A stretch of 64,000 bases of DNA, from assembly GCF_008831285.2 (NCBI RefSeq), contig NC_045147.1, positions 6,118,334-6,182,333 on the forward strand, given 5' to 3'. Position numbers and translations under genes: made by a program. The notes beneath the pieces are model-generated. The model made no database searches and was not told where the DNA came from. It saw nothing but the letters and a program-made list of their open reading frames with translations. The DNA comes from Nymphaea colorata (taxonomy: Eukaryota; Streptophyta; Magnoliopsida; Nymphaeales; Nymphaeaceae). Of the stretch, positions 1 to 13,500 are shown piece by piece (within the stretch, counting starts at the first letter, position 1; every line of letters begins with the position of its first letter).

Positions 1-18
1 CGTGAACTAAGGGCTTAT

Positions 19-3000
19 TTGGGCAGGATCGATGTCAACACGATTGAGACCTCAGAGGAAACTACAGCGAATCATGCTCTTGCAATTATTGGCAATAAAG
101 GTAACTCTTCTGTGGGGGAATGGATTGTTGATAGTGGTGCTACTCATCACATGACAGGTAATCCAAAATTGTTTCATGAGTATAAGTTGTCCTCGAGAAG
201 GGAACGTGTTTCTCTTGCAGATGGTTCCTCTACCTATGTGGCAGGCGAAGGCACTCTGTCCTTGTTGGACAAATTTCATGTGCAGGGCGCATTACATGTC
301 CCTCAGTTTCCTTTAAATCTCTTGTCAGTCAGTAGACTTACAAAAGAATTGAATTGTGAGCTTATTTTCTCTGCCGATCGCTGTGTTTTGCAGGACTTGG
401 TGACAGGGAAGAGGATTGGGATTGGTTTAGCTTCTGATGGCTTATATCGTCTTCCCATACGTGTGGCTACTGCTATGTTGACAGCGATCCGCAAGACAGA
501 TAAGAGAAGAGAAGATTGTCTTCAGTCCTTTATGTACTGGCATGAACGTTTTGGGCATTTACCTTTTGGGATTTTGAAATATTTGTTTCCAGACTTGTGT
601 TCCTCCTTTGATTTGTCTTCCATTTCTTGTGATGTTTGTCAGTTTGCCAAACATGTGAGGGCTTCGTACCCTCTTTCTACTAGTTGTGTTAATGAAGTTT
701 TTTCCCTGATTCACTCTGATGTATGGGGGCCTTCGGGTATTCATACCCGTCAAGGTTTTCAATATTTTATCACTTTCATTGATGATTTCTCTCGTGCTAC
801 ATTTGTGTACTTGTTAAAAGACCGCAGTGAGGTTCCTCGTATCATCGAGACATTCATTCTTCTTGTGCATACCCAATATGGTGCGAATGTTAAAACTTTC
901 CGGTCCGATAATGCCCGTGAATACATGTGTCAGTCTGTTGAGGAGTTTCTTAGACAAAAGGGGATTGTTCATGAGACATCTTGTAGTTACACCCCCCCTC
1001 AAAATGGGGTAGCTGAAAGGAAAAATCGTCAACTTCTTAATGTCACCAGGGCTCTTTTGTTTCAGCGAAACCTTCCTAAACACTATTGGGGTGATGCAGT
1101 TCTTACTAGTGTCTATCTTATTAACCGCATGCCCAGTCGTGTTTTGAATGGTCGTCCACCGTTCCTACTTCCTCCTCGTGTTTTTGGTTGTGTATGTTTT
1201 ATCCATGATCACAGTCCAAATGTCAAGAAACTTGATCCTAGGTCTATCAAAGGTGTCTTTGTTGGATACTCTCCTACGCAAAAAGGATACAAATGTATTG
1301 ATCCTATTACTGGTCGAGTTTATGTTACGAGGGATGTTACCTTCTTGGAACATGCCTCTTACTTTGGTGAGAATCCTCTTCACGAGGAGCAGTCTGTGGG
1401 CAGGGAAGAGTATTCTCAGAGACAGGAACTTCTGTTTACAGATTTTTTGGACTACACGAAAGCAGAATCGCTTACCACGGTTGATGTGCCTGAGAAGGAG
1501 GAAAGGTGTGACACGAGCATTGAGAAGGAAGGCTCTCGGTTGTTTGGACAGTTCTACTCTAGACGAGGTACTCGGACAGAGATGATGACTTGTGATGGTA
1601 GATCTACTTCCAATCCCAATGCCACTCCTTCCCTGGATGAACCAAGTCCTACCGTGGAGACTATGGAGACTCATGATGAGGTTGAAAAGAAGAATGAAGA
1701 TCTTCCCATTGCCTTGAGAAAGGGTGTCAGGTCATGTACTCAACACTCCATTGGTAATTTTGTATCTTATTCCAGACTTGGAAAAGATTACAAGTGTTTT
1801 GTTTCTACTCTTTCTTTGGCTGTGATTCCCAGGACTGTTGCTGAAGCTCAAAGTGACTCCAAGTGGGCTGATGCAATGAAAGAAGAAATAGATGCCCTGA
1901 GAAGAAATATGACACGGGAAGTGGTGAAGATTCCTGAAGCCGCTCACTTAGTCGGATCCAAATGGGTGTATACCATCAAGTACAAACCAGATGGGAGTGT
2001 TGAAAGATATAAAGCTCGACTTGTGGCCAAGGGATTTAGCCAGAAATATGGAATTGATTACTTGGAAACCTTTGCCCCTGTTGCGAAAATGAAGACAGTG
2101 AGAGTGGTTATATTCCTAGTTGTGATGAAGGAGTGGAAGATGTATCAACTAGATGTTAAGAATGCATTCCTCAATGGTGACCTCGAAGAAGAAGTATATA
2201 TGCATATACCTCCAGGATATGAAGAACCAGAAAAATGTTGTAAGCTGAAAAATGCCTTATATGACCTTAAGCAATCGCCCAGAGCGTGGTTCGAACGACT
2301 GAGAAGAGTGATGATACGTCATGGGTACAAACAAGGAAATGGAGATCACACTCTGTTTGTGAAGAAGAAGGAGAGCAGGGTTACTCTCCTGCTGGTCTAC
2401 GTAGATGACATGATTGTCACAGGAGATGATGAGGAGGAGATTATCAAGCTAAAAGGGTTACTGGCTACAGAATTCGATCTCAAAGATCTTGGCAAGCTAA
2501 GGTATTTTCTTGGTATGGAGGTTGCTAGGTCTAGTACTGGTCTTGTACTAAACCAAAGAAAATACACATTAGATCTGCTGGAAGAAACTGGTAAATTGGG
2601 ATGTAGGCCTACTCCTACCCCATTTGACACTGGGCACAAGTTGAGTCTTAGAGATGGAGAGCCTCTCTGTGAAGAAGACAAGGGAAGATATCAACGTCTG
2701 GTTGGGAAGTTGATTTATCTTACCCTCACGCGACCTGACATCACCTTTGCGGTGAATGTTTTGAGCCAATTCATGCATGCACCAACCGATGCACATTTGA
2801 AGGCTGTGGATAGAGTACTATGCTACCTGAAGAAAAATCCAGGCAAGGGACTCCTGTATGTGAAACAAGAGACTGTGGAAATCGAGGGCTATTCTGATGC
2901 GGATTGGGCAGGTTGTAATGTTACCAGACGATCTACTGTGTCTACTTGGGAGGAAACCTTGTTGTATGGAGAAGCAAGAGATAGGATGTTTGCTCTAGAT

Positions 3001-3362
3001 CTAGTGCAGAGGCAGAATATAGGGTAGTTGCTATGGGAGTGTCAAAATTACTATGGTTGAAGATATTGCTGACTGACATTGGAATAGAGATTGAAGGACC
3101 TATGAAGATGTATTGTGATAACAAGTTTGCAATTAACTTAGCCAACAATCCTGTTCTTCACGACAGAACAAAGCATGTTGAAATTGATCGTCACTTCATT
3201 CGGGAAAGAATTGATGCGAAAGAGTTGATCTTGCCTTACATGAAGTCTGAAGACCAAACTGCTGATGTTTTGACGAAAGCTCTTCCTTCAGCTTCATTTG
3301 AGAGGAATGTATCCAAGTTGGGCATGTTTGATATGTATGCCCAACTTGAGGGGGAGTGTTGA
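19..3362 (+). pseudogene. Copia pol polyprotein (protease, integrase, RT, RNase H), frameshifted
   Basis: The long frame 19-3027 starts near the protease (WIVDSGATHH, about residue 34). It continues through the pre-integrase H/C zinc-binding region (HERFGH, then CDVC) and the integrase core with acidic residues in HSDVWGP, RSDNAREY and [12 protein letters not shown] follows, with QLDVKNAFLNGDLEE and the catalytic YVDDM near residue 792, then the start of RNase H (YSDADWAGC). Near 2935 a few bases are missing relative to the family, so the frame ends at TAG 3025. RNase H resumes in another frame at 3033-3362 (YCDNKFAINLANN, DVLTKALP). A further stop lies in the shifted stretch. RNase H is therefore split and the copy is probably not autonomous. 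Confidence 0.92.
3348..3356 (+). promoter_or_regulatory. Polypurine tract of Copia element
   Basis: GAGGGGGAG lies directly before the TGTTGATAG start of the 3' LTR, where plus-strand DNA synthesis is primed in LTR retrotransposons. Confidence 0.85.
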
Positions 3363-3604
3363 TAGATCGTGTGTTTCGGGTCCGGATCCGTACCCGACCC
3401 GTCTTGTAGCCCGTGTTGGGCACTACTTAAGTCATGTAACCCTAATCCTTATGTGTTAATGATAATCTAAGGAGAGAGAGAGAGTCTGGCTGCTAGTGGG
3501 CACCAACTCCTCCTCATTCGTGGTTTTTTCTCCCTCGTGTTGAGGGTTTTCCACGTTACATCGTGATCACTGTTCCTCTTCCTCTCCTTGTTCGTGCTTC
3601 TACA
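3357..3604 (+). repeat. 3' LTR of Copia element (248 bp)
   Basis: It begins TGTTGATAG after the purine tract and ends GCTTCTACA. The LTR at 15740-15987 has the same length and shares its layout: a GGATC-rich start, a GAGAGAGAG stretch, GGGTTTTCCACGTTACAT and a TTCTACA end. The two belong to one family. Confidence 0.88.
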
Positions 3605-3729
3605 TTAATAAAATTTAAGGGAGAGAGTAACCGGCAGCTAGTGAGGTGTCGGAATCATCTCCGGCATCGTGGTTTTTTTCCTCGTGTCGAGGGTTTTCCA
3701 CGTTATTCTTTGTGTGTTTTACTGTTCAA
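3605..3729 (+). repeat. Remnant of a related, older LTR
   Basis: Right after the complete LTR, the sequence again shows the GAGAGAGTAACCGGCAGCTAG and GAGGGTTTTCCACGTTA blocks of the same LTR family, but diverged. The bases at the junction (TTAATAAAATTTAAGG) match the equivalent internal stretch of the LTR. This suggests the first element inserted into this older LTR. Confidence 0.7.
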
Positions 3730-3739
3730 CAAAAATCTT

Positions 3740-4130
3740 CTCTAGGGAAAGATCTATTGTTTCAAAAGGGGATATCTGTTGGTGTAGAAACTTATACAAA
3801 GGTAGATTATGCAGGGTCAACTGATAACAAAAAATCCACCTCACAGCTCTGTTTGGTTGGAGGCAACTTTATTTCATGGAGAAGTAAGGAACAAGTTGTT
3901 ATTGTCAGGTCTAGTACTGAGTCAAACTATATAGCTACGCACCAAATGGTTGCTGAAATGACTTGGATAAAATTTATGCTCACTAGTCTAAGAATACAGG
4001 TTAGTTTACCTATAAAGATAAGTTTTGATATCAACGCAGCCACTTAATAACAAGGCAGCTACCTATATTGCTAACAATTTTAAAAGATACACCAAACATG
4101 AATATACATGCCTAAGAAGTAAAACATGAC
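3740..4130 (+). pseudogene. Copia RNase H fragment
   Basis: The translation shows VETYTKVDYAGSTDNKKSTS, GGNFISWRSKEQ and RSSTESNY, which correspond to the RNase H end of a Copia polyprotein. A related tail (NKAATYIANN, then TKHEY) follows in a shifted frame to about 4130. Key positions are altered (TKVDYAG where TDADWAG is usual), and upstream RT is missing. It is a decayed fragment of a different Copia subfamily from the element at 1-3604. Confidence 0.75.
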
Positions 4131-4281
4131 AAAATTTTGTAAGAACTGAATATAAAACTAGATTTTATCATAATAAAATGATGAAAAAAATACCATCATA
4201 CCAATTGGTGATCTCACAATAGACTGTGGGAGCATGACTCCAAAAGAAATACAGTATGAAAATGGATTATCAATAGAATAC

Positions 4282-4504
4282 CATGACTTTTCATTAGCAA
4301 AGGTGGCTTCTCTTCAGGATCAGCTTCATATAAGTTATTGCATGGTGGATAGAAATATGCATATGCCTTTTGACCAGGGATTTCAGTAGGGAACTCTATC
4401 ATCTCTGGTGTGCTTATGCATGACATGTACTCCAAGCTAGAATTAAAGGAAGACCACACTGTAGAAAAGTCAACTGCTCTTGTGCAATTTTCATCCAAAA
4501 TCAC
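4282..4504 (-). CDS. S9 peptidase exon leading into the hydrolase domain
   Basis: The acceptor TGTGGCAG precedes 4504 and the donor GTATTC follows 4282. The reading runs from [17 protein letters not shown] through [20 protein letters not shown] to [11 protein letters not shown]. This is the strongly conserved run into the alpha/beta-hydrolase core, where family members continue GGPTAE. That continuation is not found between 4281 and position 1, which is Copia DNA, so the catalytic exons lie outside the window. Confidence 0.93.
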
Positions 4505-7500
4505 CTGCCACAGTGCAGCATGCAAACAATGACTTAGGATCATAAGAAAAACAGAATCCATCAGTTACTGAATTCGTGCAATCTTCATAATGCAATATTG
4601 AAAGAAGAAACATACTTTGCCTATTGACAATGGGACTGTAGGAGAGGCACCTTCCATGCACACATACCTGCCCCTTGCAATCTGATCAGAGAACAAAAGC
4701 AATATTATCTCAACATAAAATCTCCCTAAGAACTAAACTAACAAATAACAGACAGGAAAATGATTTCATAACCTACAATAGATCGGATGTCTGTGAATGG
4801 GATATCCACCAAAGTCAAAGAGGAATTAACAACATCCAGCAGGCCAAAATATGATCTTCCCTTCTGCCTGAAACCCAGAAGTTAGCCTCCTATGATGTAA
4901 ATACAAGAAGGCAAACTTGAACAACTCAAAGCTAACCTATATGTGCAAGCAAGGCAGCTGCTTCCTCTTCCTTTTCTGATGAAATCAAAAGTTTTAATGC
5001 CAAATAACCATAATGGAGATGTGAACTCTGCATCTAATGTATAGATTGCTTGGACTTCATTGTTGGATTCTACCTGTAACATGCGAACAATGAAAGATAT
5101 GCCTAAGATTCCATTTTCTGCTTTTAATTTTTTATCAGTGGTATTTTAGCACATATATGCATTTATGTGTAGATAAATGCAGAGCCTCTGTTATCCATGT
5201 TCATTTTATTTTATATTTGAAGCCTGTTCTTCTCCTTCTTGTCCTCCACTTGGCTTCTTATCAATTATTGTTCTGCTATAATTTATCAGAGACATGCATT
5301 TATACATGTTTGTTATCCATGTTCCTTTTGTGTTAGACTTGGATATCATTTTTCTCCTTTTTATCTTCTCTCCCCTCCAGAACCCCATCCCTCTTTTTTC
5401 CTTGTTAATGTCTCCACTTTTAATCAATTTTTTGGTTGGATTTCAGCATGTGTGCCTTTATACATATAGGGGTAGTAACATCCCAGTTCGTTTGACTTAG
5501 ATTAGCAGGTACACAGCATCCCTCTAAGCTGCCCTCTCCCCCCTTGCACAGCTTACTGACCTCTGCTTAGCAGTTCTCTCATTCCCCATTTATTGCGACA
5601 CCTATAATGGAGGCCAAGCATTAGGGTCCAAGGTGGAACACCTCAGGAAACCATCACCAGGACCATTCTGCAACTAATTACCCCGGGGAACCCACACTAG
5701 TACAAGCAAGCTGGAAGGACAGAACACCTAGGCGGAATCGGGAATCAATGGAGTATAGTGAGATAACTCACCCTCACTCAGTTTACCACAATAGATTCCC
5801 CATGCATGAACCATCAGCTATAAGTCCATGAATCATCAATCAAATGCAAAGCCCAACCATAGAAGTAGAGTCATTTGTTTGCAAAGTACGCCAACAGCTG
5901 TGTTGGTCAATGATGGACAACGCGTGTAGTTGTTGTGTTCTGGTAGTCGATGTTTGCCCAAGTCTACCACAAGTGTGTCCTAACAAATGGCTGCATAAGC
6001 CAAAGCAAAGGGGGTCAAGCATTCGCAATGGCCACCTCAGCCACAGCCCATTCAAGCTCTAGCGTTGTACTGGCTTAAATGAGTAGGCCTAACTTCAAGC
6101 TCTGTGTTATTATCTTGTTCTTGTTCATAGTTATTCTTGTTTCACCTGGATATTATTTGTAATAAAGAAAATACTAAGGCCTTTTCCTTGTTTATGGTTT
6201 TGTCAATAATCACTTCTCTAAGACCATTCGATATCTTCAATTTGATAGGAGACATGAATTTTCTTCCAACGCCTATGGTGATGTGTGAATTCTCTGCTCA
6301 GCCAAGAACTCTCTCTCTGTCATGGCCTCTCCCTCTCAACCGAATGCTCTCTTTCTCTTGTCAGATTTTTCTTTCTCTCTCTCACCCTTTTTTTGTTCAT
6401 TCTCATCCTCTTTGGTACCGTTGGGCTGGATTGCAACGTGGAGAACACATTTTTCTCCTCTTACCAGCTATTAGGTGGTGTTGGTGCCAACGGCGGCGGG
6501 ACTTTCGCTAACAATTGGTGACCGGTAGAGCGTTTCGAGTGATTGCTGGGGATGACTTCGTCAGCCAAAGCACCGGTAGTAGGGTGAGCAAGGCCTAATC
6601 GAGCCTATTTTGTCAAATGTTTTCCTTAAGTGGATGAATAATTATTGTTTGAGCATGTCAGATTCAAGATTTAATGATTTAGGGCGGACGATAGGGATTT
6701 TATTAGATTGAAGAAGGTCTATCACTGTTTTGGAGGAGCGTTGATCTATATATATATTGTTGGATATTGCGATGCATGTGATGAGAGAGTACTGATGTTG
6801 GTTAGGTTCAATTTACGGGTTGAAGGAAAGACAAAACATCTAAGTTATTAGCATCCGGATGTACTAGGGGGTGAAGCAAACACCCTTTTCTAGGTGATTT
6901 GTTTGATGTATGCTATTGCTAGTGAAATAATCTAGTGTCATCTGCAGATTTCCATTAGGGAAGTAAAATGGATAATGTTGATGACTCAACAGGGCATTAA
7001 GCGCCTAGATTAGGTATCTAATTAATTGATGGTCTGCGCAGTGATCTATTTGGGAAGGTTCATGCTCAATGACCTCTTAATTTTGGGAAAACATCAAAAA
7101 TGTTCTACGGGCTGATTCAACCTATTGGCATCTGCTCGAGTCGATAACCTACGACTCGATGGTCCTACTTCTTGCCTAAATAGATTTTAGAGTGAAGTGG
7201 ATAGAAAAATTATTGCTTTGAGTTCTGTAGGTGGACTGGGCACCTCAAACAGACCTTGATAGGTATGGCAGCATTCCAGGCAAATCCTTGCCTGGGGCCA
7301 AATATGGATTGTGTGTATCATGTGCAAGTATGGGCTTTTAGGGCCGTTGGGTCCATGAATGTGTTCATGTTTGAATAATGAGTGTATTTGTGTGCTTGAC
7401 ATACGAATATATGTATGAAATTGATTGATTATGTTGATTAATCGTCTTAAAAATGTTCTGCGATGGCATATGCATGTTAGACATTATAACTGTTTAGGAC

Positions 7501-10500
7501 AGATTAGTCGGAGTATCGAGTTGAGTACCTCATCGACACCAGTTATGCATTAGTAAGCATCCTAGCATAATATTTGCTTAGAACAGCTACGAGCCAATCA
7601 CAGATCGAAATTACTCTTTGAGGTTTGGCTAAGTTTTCATACGAAGTGATTGGTACGATTTGATTGTTGTGATCGTTATGAGATTTTTGTTTGTGCTTTC
7701 GTTGGGCAATGATTTGATTGAATGGATTTAATGAGTAGAACTGTAGAAGTACTCATAGTGTAACGCTCGTTTTTATTTTTTTTATTTCAGGTCGGGCTGG
7801 AGCGGGTCCAGCCCCGGACCCGAAACTCACCTGCGTGAGAGCCAGACGCGAGGGCTCTTCTCCCTCGTCTTTCCCTCTGTCTCTCTCTTCATCGCTCTCT
7901 TGTTTTGCCGATGGGAGGTCGCCACAGTGTGAACCAGCGATGGAAGAGAGTGAAGGGCGGTGACGAAGGTGAAGGGCAGTGGTGGCAGCGCTCTGGTGAG
8001 CCCTCTTGACTTCTCTCTGTCTCCTCCTTCCTCTTCTTTCTTCCTTCTTCTCCTCCTCCTCCCTCCCTCGCTGAAAGTCTACCTCTCCCTTTGTCCCGAT
8101 TGCTCTCTGTCTTCCCCCTCTACCTCTTATGTCCGTCTCTCTCTGCAAGCCTGCACTTTCCCTCTTTGCACGCTCCCTTTTCTCACACACCTGCCCTCTC
8201 TTCCTCGCCACACTCCATCTGTCTCCCCTCTCGGTTTGCACTCCCTCTCTCCCGCAATTTCTCACTCCCTCATGTGTTGCTTCTCCCACTCACATCTCTC
8301 ATGTTACCTCTCTCGTTTTCAATCTCCTCTCCCTCTCCCCATTGTTGTCCTTATGTCGTGAGTATGTCTCCCTCAACCGGATCACCACCTATCTCAATGC
8401 GGAATGCCTCCTTCTCACGGCAGACCTCTCTTTTCATCTCCATTTCGCTGATTCTCATAATATTTACTGTTGTTTGGTTGGATTTTAGCGAGGGAAGTCC
8501 ATCTTCCCCCTCCTACCAACAATTGGGTCATGTTGTTGGTGACGACAACGAGCAATCTTTGGCATTGGCGCTTAGTCGAACCCTTGAGGTGGCTGCCGAG
8601 AACATTACAGCAATTTGGACTCTAAGAGTGGGGTGAGCGAGGCTTAATCGAGCTTAAATTGTTTATTATGTTAGCACATGTATAATTATTGATTGAGCAT
8701 GCTAGACTTAAGATTGGAAGATTTAGAATGCATATTAACGACGTTGCTATTTTGGAGAAAGTTTAGGACTATTTTAGAGGGGCGATGATCCATGTCTACA
8801 ATGATCTTTTTAGCATGTTGAGTTAATATTCGAAGCAATTAGGAAGCATGGTAGAGATTGTGATGATGTAGAGAAGGTTTAGAACCGTTTTAGCGAACTT
8901 ATGAAGTATGCTTTCGTTCATGTGCATGCACGTTGTTTGTTGGGAAAGAGTATGTATGTTAGGTAGACGTCTCAACTAAGGAAGCAAGGGAGAAACGTAT
9001 TAGTCATTGGTTCAAATCGAAAGCGCGAAACTTAAATCATTTGGTGACAACCTCAAAAAGTTGGGAAGAGACCTATTGGAGGGCTTTGGGTCGATACTAA
9101 CCGTCGACACCCTCTTGAGGTGATGACCTTTGCCTCAGTGATTATATTTCATACTTGTATAGAATGTAAAGTGAAGCGAGTAGAGAACTTATTACTTGCT
9201 TATGTTTGCAGGTACACCGAACACGTCGATAGACATTGAGCAACAAGACTTGAAGCTCGAAGCATTTTGGGTATTTTGGCAACGCGCGACAAGTATGGCG
9301 GCATTCCAGGCAAATCCCTGCCTGGGGCCAATCTTTGAATGTGCATTTTTAGGATCGTTGGATCCTATGACTGTGTTGTGATTGAGTGAATGTATGCATG
9401 TGATAGGATTGTTATGGAATAAGTTTTGTTTTGAAAATTACTATAAGTTTTGTTTTGAAAATTACTACGCAATTGCATGTGCATGCTAGAAATGATAACT
9501 GCTTAGGACAGATGAGGTGGGATATCGAGTCAAGTAACTTCTCGACCCTAATTGTGCATTAGAAAGCATCTTAGAATGATAATTGCCTAGAACAGCTACG
9601 AGCCAATCACGGATCGAGACTACTCTTTGTGGTTTGGCTAAGTTTTGAAAGATGTGATTGATGTGTGTGAATAATGTGAATGTTTTGATATGTCGTACAT
9701 GCATTGTCGTGGGCATGAATGCAAATGAATGAAAGTGAATGATAGTTGTACCCGTAATGTTATGACGACTAGCTAAGACTGTTAACTATATGTGTAGCTC
9801 TCGTGTGGAGGCAATTGGAGGTATGGGTGCACTCGCGAAGTGAACCAACCTCATGAGCTAGCCGGCCGTTCATTTTGTGAATGTGCTTTCATAATGATAC
9901 GTAAGAAAAAATAAGAGATGAGAGGCCAGTGGGTTGTGGCTATGTGATTGGGAGATGTCCCGCCTTCGCCACTGGTCTCGCCTGCTCGGATCGTAGGTAG
10001 TGCAAGGCCCCAGGGTATCGTTGTGTGGCGTGCTTGGAGCGTTGGGCTCCCACCTTCCCAAACTGGGTGTCCTAAGGAAGGATGAGCAAGTCTCCTTGAA
10101 ATTCACACATCCATGGATGATTGCTCTTCTGCTGTAGTGTGAATGGATCCATATCGTTTTGGGCCACCACAGCGGTTGTCTCCCGACTATAGGTCGTCTG
10201 TGGTGTGCACGTGTCTGTGTTTGCACCCACAGGAACTGTCAATTCACTAAAGATAATGTAAATGAAAAGAATGTGAATGAAGTGAATGTGAATGATGTGT
10301 TTATGCATGAATTGCATGTGACTTTTGAATGTGTTATTGTGGCCATCGAGTGGCCTTTATATGTCGTGGTATATGTAAGGGGCCTTCTTGACAAGTCATG
10401 TGACTATATGTCCTATCACGACATGATAGTGATTTCCTTTCGTAATTGTTTATCCTAGATTTGAGCTCATACCTAAGAGGGTTAGACAATTATCTGGGGT

Positions 10501-13500
10501 GTTGCCATACTGCGAAGGCTAAGCCTTCTGTTGTTTTGCTTTTTCAGGTTTTGACAGACCCAAGGCAACAGGTTGATCAGATGGCTCTACTCACATTCTA
10601 TTGGGGAGGTTTTGGGTCTATTGTAGTGTCGGCGCATCATATCTTTGGTCTTATTGATGTCTTGTTTTTGTTAGACATCAATGTTGTGGTTCTTGGGGCA
10701 TTTTTGTCATAGGTGTTATTGAAAAATGTGAAGTGATTTTGTATGAACAAGAATTATTATATAATGGAAAGTTTGCCCCCATTGTCTTTGAATTGCATAG
10801 CTTCTTTCCTTTTGAATTGTTGTGTCGTCGCACCTCAATGTTTTATGTTTTCACAAAAAAAAAAAAAAAATTATCTGAGGGTCAAAGGGTTGGGGTGTGA
10901 CACATAGAGTGTGGTTTGGCTAGCTAAAAATATTGATTGAATGCATGACCTTCTTATGAAAGCGGTTTAGGATGAGGCCTTGCACTTGTGAAGTGAACCA
11001 GACTTGGGTGCTAACCAATCCCATTGTGAATGTGTTTTCATAATGATAAATTAAGAAAGAATAATTAATTAGAGACCAGTGGGTTATGGCAATACGTTTA
11101 GGATACATGCCACCCTCGCCATTGGTCTCGCCTACTCGAAGCGCAGGTAGTGCAAGGCCTCATGATATCGTTGTGTGATGTGCTTGGAGCGTTGGACTCC
11201 CGCCTAAGAAAGACTGAGTAACTCCCCTTGAAATTCACACATCCTTACTGGATTGCACTACTGCTGCAGCGTGTACAGATCTGTATTGTTTCAAGCCACC
11301 ACGGGAATTGTCTTCTGATGCGCCCTGCCCTTGTAGCTGCCCAAATCTCAACAAGATGCAGTCGCTTCCCAAGATCTATTGAGGACTAACACTCCGAGGG
11401 AGGTTAAAAGAATAGGGAATACAAAATTCGATCCCAAATCGAACACAACCCCGACTGAATATATCCCTTAGGACTGATATACAAGTGGAATGTCCCACCC
11501 AAATTTTCAACCTCCTACAAGCAAGAGTGGGGATGTGAGGCTTTACAAGCGTTTTCGATATAATTTTGAACTCTCCCTCACTCAACAATCATTCATCCAA
11601 GCCAAACCATTCATGCAATCCCTAAAACGAGCAATCCACACCCTTCGCCCTAGGTAAGTCCACCAGCTTGGGAATGTGTCGTCGGCTAAACGAGCTTTAG
11701 AAGATTCCCTACAACTGCAAACCCGAAGGTTGGCTGAAAATAGAATGCACTCTCTCACGCAATTATAAGGGGGTTCGAATGTACCTTGCTTGAGCTAGTC
11801 CAGCACTCACCGAGGAAGAAGGCCAATACAATCCTCGGTATTCAGCACTTCTCCACACGCTCAGATCTTGCGCACAGCAAGATGGTGATCTCCAGCTGAG
11901 TCCTCCTCTCTGAAGCACCTCAGCTCGCAAGGGAATACACCAGATCACAGTCGCACCAAATCAGAAGTACAGGAGACAAGTAGGTTCTGCACTTCACCAT
12001 ATTACAGTAGAAACCCCTATTTTGAGTGAACTAGGGGGTAGCAGACGCTGGATAGACGCCAGCGCTCGTCCCTTCAATGATCAGCTCCACAGCAGCTCAC
12101 GTCTTCATGCTGATCAGTCTCTCCTCGCTTGTTCGGTTCTTTGACAGCAGCTTACAGAAGCACCGCAATCACTGTAGGCAAAGGTACAATGATAACAAGA
12201 GAACTCAGAAGGTTTAGGAGCGTCACCAAGGATCGATTGAACCCCTGTTAAGTGATGAACTAGGGGAAAACAGGTGCCCCGTTCAGCACCGGCAGCGCGC
12301 TCTTCAGAAATGCAGGTCCAGCTCAGGAACAGGTTGCAGCAGCGGCTTACAGCAATGGATCTGATGCTGCAAATGAACCAGCAAATAAAGCAGATGTATA
12401 TCTCGCAATTAATCACGATTCAAGGTCATGGAGAATGCACCAGATCTCTGGTTTCGCCCAAATCTAAGATAGAAATTGGGGAAACTGGCGTGAAGCCAGC
12501 TTCCAGAACCGTGCTCTTTCAAAAAATCATATCTCCTCATCCAGATCTCCTAAATTCATGAAAATTGGTCTGGAGGAAGCTGAAATATGGAGGAATAGAC
12601 GCTCCAAAACCCAGCTCCAAAGTCACTTCCAACAGCTAACTCGTTGAACTGAAAGTTGCGCCTATTTCTGCCCGAAACAGCTTGTCTCAGATGCTCAAGC
12701 TCAGTTCACAAGTCGATCTCCTTCAAAAATTCATATCTTCGCATCCAAAGCTTCTAAAATCGTGAAAATTGGTCTGAATGAAGCTTAGTACCTGAGGGTT
12801 AGACGTCCCGAAAACCAGCTCCAAATTCATTTTCAGTTGCTGACTCGTTGAGCCCAAAGATGCGCCTGATTCTGCCTGAAATAGCCCGTTGCAGGGCTCA
12901 GGCAACGTCTGGAGTCAGTCACCTTAAAAAATTCGCCAAAATTCAACTGTAGCTCGGATTGAGCTGAAATTTGGACAAGTGATAGCTAAGATTCTTATGA
13001 ACTAATGCCCAAAAATTCAGCTTCAAAGCAGCATCCAAAAGGTGAGTCGTTGAGGATTGAAATCAGCCTAGTTTCTGATGTCGCTTAGAACTACGCCGCC
13101 TAATTCCGCGATCCGCCGCCGTGATTCCGATCAGCTCCGGCGAACTATCCAAAAAAGCTCGGATTCTCCTCAAACTTCATCAGAATGTTCCTCCATTAGT
13201 TACGAAGACAACTGAGCTATTCTCGAATTCAGATCTTGCTCGGATCGTCGGGAATTCACAGATTAACAGAAATTTCTGTCTCTGTGCCTGTACAGAATTC
13301 ATCCTCTGTTCTTCGTCTTCAATCATCAAATTCCTCAACAGATTTCACTCTGTTGCTCGTCGCAAGTAATCCACAGCAATTCCATATTAGTTTAATGCTA
13401 AATCATAGTTGAAGAGCTCTTAAACCAATTTCACTAAGTATTTAAGCTCTTAAACTGCCATTACCTAACCTTAATTGTGATTAGTACAATTTAATCTTGA

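Larger units (their letters stand above)
1..3604 (+). mobile_element. Copia LTR retrotransposon, 3' part with 3' LTR
   Basis: The window opens inside a Ty1/Copia element. Visible parts in order are protease, integrase, reverse transcriptase, RNase H, a purine tract and a 248-bp 3' LTR. The order protease-integrase-RT-RNase H is diagnostic of Copia. Gag and the 5' LTR lie off the left edge. The element is antisense to the host S9 peptidase gene and sits in its intron after the 4282-4504 exon. It appears to have inserted into an older related LTR, whose remainder follows at 3605-3729. A second member of the same family is at 15740-17792. Confidence 0.93.

Noticed and set aside
7753-8636. Several 120 to 180-codon frames on both strands
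   Set aside because: They lie in the CT/GA-rich part of the 3 kb LTR, overlap each other, and are low complexity. The equivalent part of the copy at 28665-29220 gives unrelated frames.
12440-13065. Regular repeats as a CRISPR-like array
   Set aside because: The period is 203 bp, the whole unit is related rather than repeat plus unique spacer, and this is plant nuclear DNA.
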